This document shows positions 61,128 to 64,000 of a DNA stretch of 64,000 nt, in pieces; position 1 is the stretch's first letter, and every line of letters begins with the position of its first letter. The notes under the pieces were generated by a model, which was given only the letters and a program-made list of their open reading frames with translations, did not search any database and was not told the origin of the DNA. The position numbers were made by a program, and so were the translations under genes. The stretch covers positions 1 to 64,000 of the forward strand of contig JABCYZ010000030.1 of NCBI GenBank assembly GCA_013289955.1. Direction: 5' to 3'. This DNA comes from Acidobacteriota bacterium (lineage in GTDB: Bacteria; Acidobacteriota; Terriglobia; Acidiferrales; UBA7541).

Positions 61128-61640
61128 ATGCTGGATAAACCCTCTTCCGAGCCCTGGCTGCGAGGAACACATTCCGATGTTCCTGCGGTTCCCCGAGCCG
61201 TCTTGCACGCGCTGGAGCTTGCTCGGGAAGACTTAGAGCGCTGGTGTGGCCAGCTTAGCGACGAGCAGCTGAATTTCCGTCCAGCGCACATCGCGCCTGT
61301 CGCCTTTCACATGCGTCACATCGCGCGGAGCCTCGACCGCCTTCTGACCTATGCCGAAGGAGCCTCATTGAACGAGGCTCAGATGGCCGCGCTCAAATCG
61401 GAATCCGCCGCCGGAGCAACCCGCGGCGAACTGTTCCTGGAGCTTTCCGCGTCTCTCGCAACCAGCGCAACCCGCGTCCGGCGCTTTTCTCAAATCGATC
61501 TGGAGTCCCCGCGAACAGTCGGCCGCAATCTACTGCTTACGACGTTGGGGGGCTTGTTGGTTCACGTCGCAGACCATACGCAACGCCATGTGGGCCAAGC
61601 CATCACTACCGCGAAGATTCTTCTCGCTGAAGAGGTGTGA
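61128..61640 (+). CDS. DinB-superfamily protein
   Basis: 170 aa from ATG 61128, where GAAAGG sits about 8-9 bases upstream; earlier frame is unsupported. Four helices carry the metal-site histidines in AFHMRHIARSLDR and HVADHTQRHVGQ. AVLHALELAREDLERWCGQL is the first helix and LSDEQLNFRP the following DinB-typical turn. Function is unknown; related to DinB-like metal-dependent hydrolases or transferases. It precedes marC by about 105 bp. Confidence 0.82.
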   Translation: MLDKPSSEPWLRGTHSDVPAVPRAVLHALELAREDLERWCGQLSDEQLNFRPAHIAPVAFHMRHIARSLDRLLTYAEGASLNEAQMAALKSESAAGATRGELFLELSASLATSATRVRRFSQIDLESPRTVGRNLLLTTLGGLLVHVADHTQRHVGQAITTAKILLAEEV

Positions 61641-61745
61641 ACATCTTTTCCCTAGCCTTTTTCCCGGCTATCACATCAAAGGCTTGTTTCGCCTTATGAC
61701 CTCGGTATCGCTCGTCAGCTATACTGCACCTCCCGGAGATCTCGC

Positions 61746-62417
61746 TTGCTCGAAGCCGCCAAAAGCACACTGCTGATTCTCAGCGCACTATTTCCCATCG
61801 TCAATCCGCTGGGAGGCAGTCCTATTTTTCTGACGCTGACGCGGGGCTATTCGGCTTCCGCCCGCCGCGCCCTCTCGCGCCGTGTTGCCATGAACAGTTT
61901 TTTTCTTCTCGTTTCTTCTTGCCTCGTTGGAACACACATCCTGAGCTTCTTCGGGATTTCACTTCCCGTCGTCCAGGTCGGCGGCGGACTTATTGTGATT
62001 TCGACTGGCTGGGCCATGTTGAATCGCAGCGACGACGAGGATGACGACCGCGAAGGAAAAGTCCGCAAACGGCTCACTCCGCGCGATGAATTCAAAAACG
62101 CGTTTTATCCGCTGACTCTGCCGCTGACCGTAGGCCCCGGCTCAATTTCCGTCGCCATCACTCTTGGAGCCAACATGCCGCACCGCCTGGGCTGGAACTT
62201 TCTCGAATTGCTTGCGGTGCTGATCGGCTGCGTTATCATCGCGATCAGCATTTATCTCTGCTACGGTTTTTCCGATCGGCTCGCGCAGGCTCTGGGGGCG
62301 ACGGCCATGGGCGTGATCATGCGCCTCTCCTCGTTTTTGCTGGTCTGCATCGGCGTGCAAATTCTTTGGAATGGCGCAAAAGCACTGCTCGCCACCCTCC
62401 CCGGGATGGGTCATTGA
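61746..62417 (+). CDS. MarC-family integral membrane protein
   Basis: 223 aa from TTG 61746, with GGAG 7 bases upstream. Six hydrophobic helices, with the family pattern LLILSALFPIVNPLGGSPIF, LPVVQVGGGLIVISTGWAML and YPLTLPLTVGPGSISVAITL. A charged loop (DDEDDDREGKVRKR) lies between TM3 and TM4. MarC proteins are inner-membrane transporter-like proteins of uncertain function; despite the name they are not tied to multidrug resistance. A terminator follows. Confidence 0.9.
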   Translation: MLEAAKSTLLILSALFPIVNPLGGSPIFLTLTRGYSASARRALSRRVAMNSFFLLVSSCLVGTHILSFFGISLPVVQVGGGLIVISTGWAMLNRSDDEDDDREGKVRKRLTPRDEFKNAFYPLTLPLTVGPGSISVAITLGANMPHRLGWNFLELLAVLIGCVIIAISIYLCYGFSDRLAQALGATAMGVIMRLSSFLLVCIGVQILWNGAKALLATLPGMGH

Positions 62418-62421
62418 TCTA

Positions 62422-62463
62422 GAGCGTTTCGAGCCCGGGGAAACGCTCCCTCCCTCTTTTTTT
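62422..62463 (+). terminator. Rho-independent terminator after marC
   Basis: GAGCGTTTC-N9-GAAACGCTC, a perfect 9-bp stem, then a short C/T spacer and T7 (62457-62463). It lies 5 bp after the marC stop and before the convergent hydrolase end. Confidence 0.65.
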
Positions 62464-62496
62464 GCGCGCTATAACGCCGCGTTTCCTGGCGGCCGG

Positions 62497-64000
62497 TTAG
62501 TAGTTGAGATGGAAGTTCAGCAAGTGCCAGTGGTAGATGAACCAGAAGAATCCCACGCAGCCAAGCGCAAGAAACGTATTCCAGAGTTTATTCCAGAACC
62601 ATTGGCCGCCATCGCCCCAGGACTTCAGGCTGTTGTAAATGGCCACCAGAGCGCCCAGGCCAGTTAGCAATCCAAGGACCTGGAGGAGATGCAGCCCAAA
62701 ATCGCCACGCTCGGAAAGGCCAGAAGGATTGTTTGTTCTGCTGACAAACAGGAGCAGCCCCACAACAAACGCAACAATACCGATAGAAACCAGGCGCACC
62801 AGCATTCGCAGCCGCCTCGCGCCGGCGTCGAGCGTGAGCGGCCTTCCATAGTGCTTCCGAATCATCGCGCCGATGGGCCACAGCAGCAGGGTAAGAGCGA
62901 TGACCGTCAGGCTGAATCCGATAATGAAATAGTTCACGCTCTGCTTGTCGAATGTATTGTTCACTTGCTGATACACCATGAACGGATAATCGATATAAGC
63001 CACCCGCCGGCCGGTCGCATCGTTGACAAAGGCAACTTTCTCGTCGCCGTCCACCGCGCGAAATACCATCGGCGCGATCTCACGAAAGTGCCGCGGCTGT
63101 TGATTGAGACCTTTCGTGCCTCCCATGGAGATGGTGTTGTCCTTGGGATTGACGGTGACTTTCGTCTCTCCAAGGACGGTCGTCAACGACAGGACGTTGG
63201 TTTCAAATCGCCTGCTGACCTCGTAGGTTCCAGCGACGCTGGCTGCATCCTCGGCTGCAGTGGCAAGCGTAGGCTCGTTTTTGGGCGGCGCCGGGAAGTA
63301 CCGCTCCATGAACTTTTCAAAAAGCAGGCCGCGCGGATCAATCTCGGCGCGTCCAGGGCTGTTGTAGGACACGAAGAGTCCAGCGTTGGCATCCAGAATT
63401 AAATGCAAGTTGCTATGGAAAGAAACCGTATCTCCGCCGTGGCCGATGCTGCGGTGGCCATCGCGCCACTGCTCGTAAAACCCGAGGCACATGGCATTCA
63501 TCGACGGCGGCCATCCGTCCTGCCGCGCATGCATTTGTATGGCGGTTTCCGGTTTCAAGATTTGCGCGTCGCCGTAACGCCCGTTTTGCAGGTGCGCGAT
63601 CATGAAGTGCGTCATATCCACGGCAGAGGCAGCAAGCGAACCCGCGGGCGCAACCTGGACAAATTCGTAGGGCTTCGGTTCACCCGACCCGAGAATGTAG
63701 CCGTCGGACATAAACGGCTTGAGGGCTTCGGGGAGAGGCTGCCGGAACGTGGCGTACTTCATATTCAGCGGCTTGAAGATGTGTTCTTCGACGTAGTCGT
63801 TAAAGTTCTGCCCGGAGACGCGCTCCACGATGTAAGCGGCCATGGTTGTCGCATAATTCGAGTAAGCGGGAGTCGTTCCCGGCGGGAAAATTCTGGCGGG
63901 CATGTGCACTTGCAGATATTCGCCGTTGGGGCGCAAATCGCTTTCCGCGCCGACGAACAAATCTTTTGCCGTCTCTTCGAAGCCCGTGCTGTGCGTCATG
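62497..64000 (-). CDS. Class C beta-lactamase-like serine hydrolase with C-terminal membrane domain, truncated at window edge
   Basis: At least 500 residues; the frame is open to the window edge, so the true start and the SxxK motif lie outside. The class C / esterase Y-x-N motif is PAYSNYATTMAAYIVERVSG and the third motif is SIGHGGDTVSF. The C-terminal third has about five hydrophobic helices (FIIGFSLTVIALTLLLWPIG, VRLVSIGIVAFVVGLLLFVS, and a final segment ending HLLNFHLNY). These peptidase/esterase proteins with a membrane tail are common in Acidobacteriota. The substrate is unknown. Confidence 0.9.
   Translation of the reverse strand, partial: MTHSTGFEETAKDLFVGAESDLRPNGEYLQVHMPARIFPPGTTPAYSNYATTMAAYIVERVSGQNFNDYVEEHIFKPLNMKYATFRQPLPEALKPFMSDGYILGSGEPKPYEFVQVAPAGSLAASAVDMTHFMIAHLQNGRYGDAQILKPETAIQMHARQDGWPPSMNAMCLGFYEQWRDGHRSIGHGGDTVSFHSNLHLILDANAGLFVSYNSPGRAEIDPRGLLFEKFMERYFPAPPKNEPTLATAAEDAASVAGTYEVSRRFETNVLSLTTVLGETKVTVNPKDNTISMGGTKGLNQQPRHFREIAPMVFRAVDGDEKVAFVNDATGRRVAYIDYPFMVYQQVNNTFDKQSVNYFIIGFSLTVIALTLLLWPIGAMIRKHYGRPLTLDAGARRLRMLVRLVSIGIVAFVVGLLLFVSRTNNPSGLSERGDFGLHLLQVLGLLTGLGALVAIYNSLKSWGDGGQWFWNKLWNTFLALGCVGFFWFIYHWHLLNFHLNY

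Noticed and set aside
1..64000. CRISPR arrays, intact tRNA or rRNA genes
   Set aside because: No regularly spaced repeats, complete cloverleaf or rRNA segments were seen on reading through; a dedicated scan was not possible.

Overview
The window reads as a chromosome segment of an Acidobacteriota bacterium, probably Terriglobia. This is inferred from gene content: a very large Oar-like TonB-dependent receptor with an N-terminal carboxypeptidase-regulatory domain, a long IleS2-type isoleucyl-tRNA synthetase, many SDR, DinB and SnoaL-like genes, degraded IS and toxin-antitoxin debris, moderately high GC, and several regulators of sigma-54 and ECF type. No rRNA gene, intact tRNA gene or CRISPR array was seen.

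Layout. 1-3.4 kb is mobile: the start of a probable tyrosine recombinase runs off the left edge, followed by small hypothetical genes, an IS1182/IS21 chimeric pseudogene and a VapBC pair. 3.9-14.2 kb is one minus-strand block: a sigma-54 activator, an RsbW-like kinase, a STAS protein, an ECF sigma factor and a three-gene RND efflux pump. A strong -24/-12 promoter with palindromes upstream of it links the activator to the partner-switch genes. 14.4-27 kb is an accessory redox and stress region: two SDRs with a divergent LysR gene, an Rrf2-NmrA pair with matching 25-bp operators, cupin, SnoaL-like and DinB genes, a luciferase-like oxidoreductase, MarR/DoxX, and an ECF42 sigma factor with two DGPF (YCII) proteins and a fitting promoter. 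27-29.2 kb is a graveyard: a tRNA-Met fragment, tandem repeats, a VapB with a frameshifted VapC, and a P-type ATPase scrap. It also holds the most notable item, a small Rdx (SelW-like) gene with an in-frame UGA in a CxxU motif, followed by a stem-loop that fits a bacterial SECIS element.

29.2-41.4 kb handles carbohydrates: the TonB receptor, a dehydrogenase, a LysR regulator, a GH31 glycosidase, a secreted cupin, a GH27 alpha-galactosidase and a uronate-isomerase-like protein. 41.8-64 kb is mostly housekeeping: SAM hydrolase, an orphan DppBC-type permease pair, a CNNM/CorC protein, ileS, a penicillin acylase, mutM, the xseB-ispA-tlyA-nadK cluster, a Tat-exported aldo/keto reductase, lysA with an overlapping GAF-PP2C phosphatase, hpt, DinB, marC, and a truncated class C beta-lactamase-like membrane protein.

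All functional calls are from reading the sequence and knowledge of families; no database search was run.
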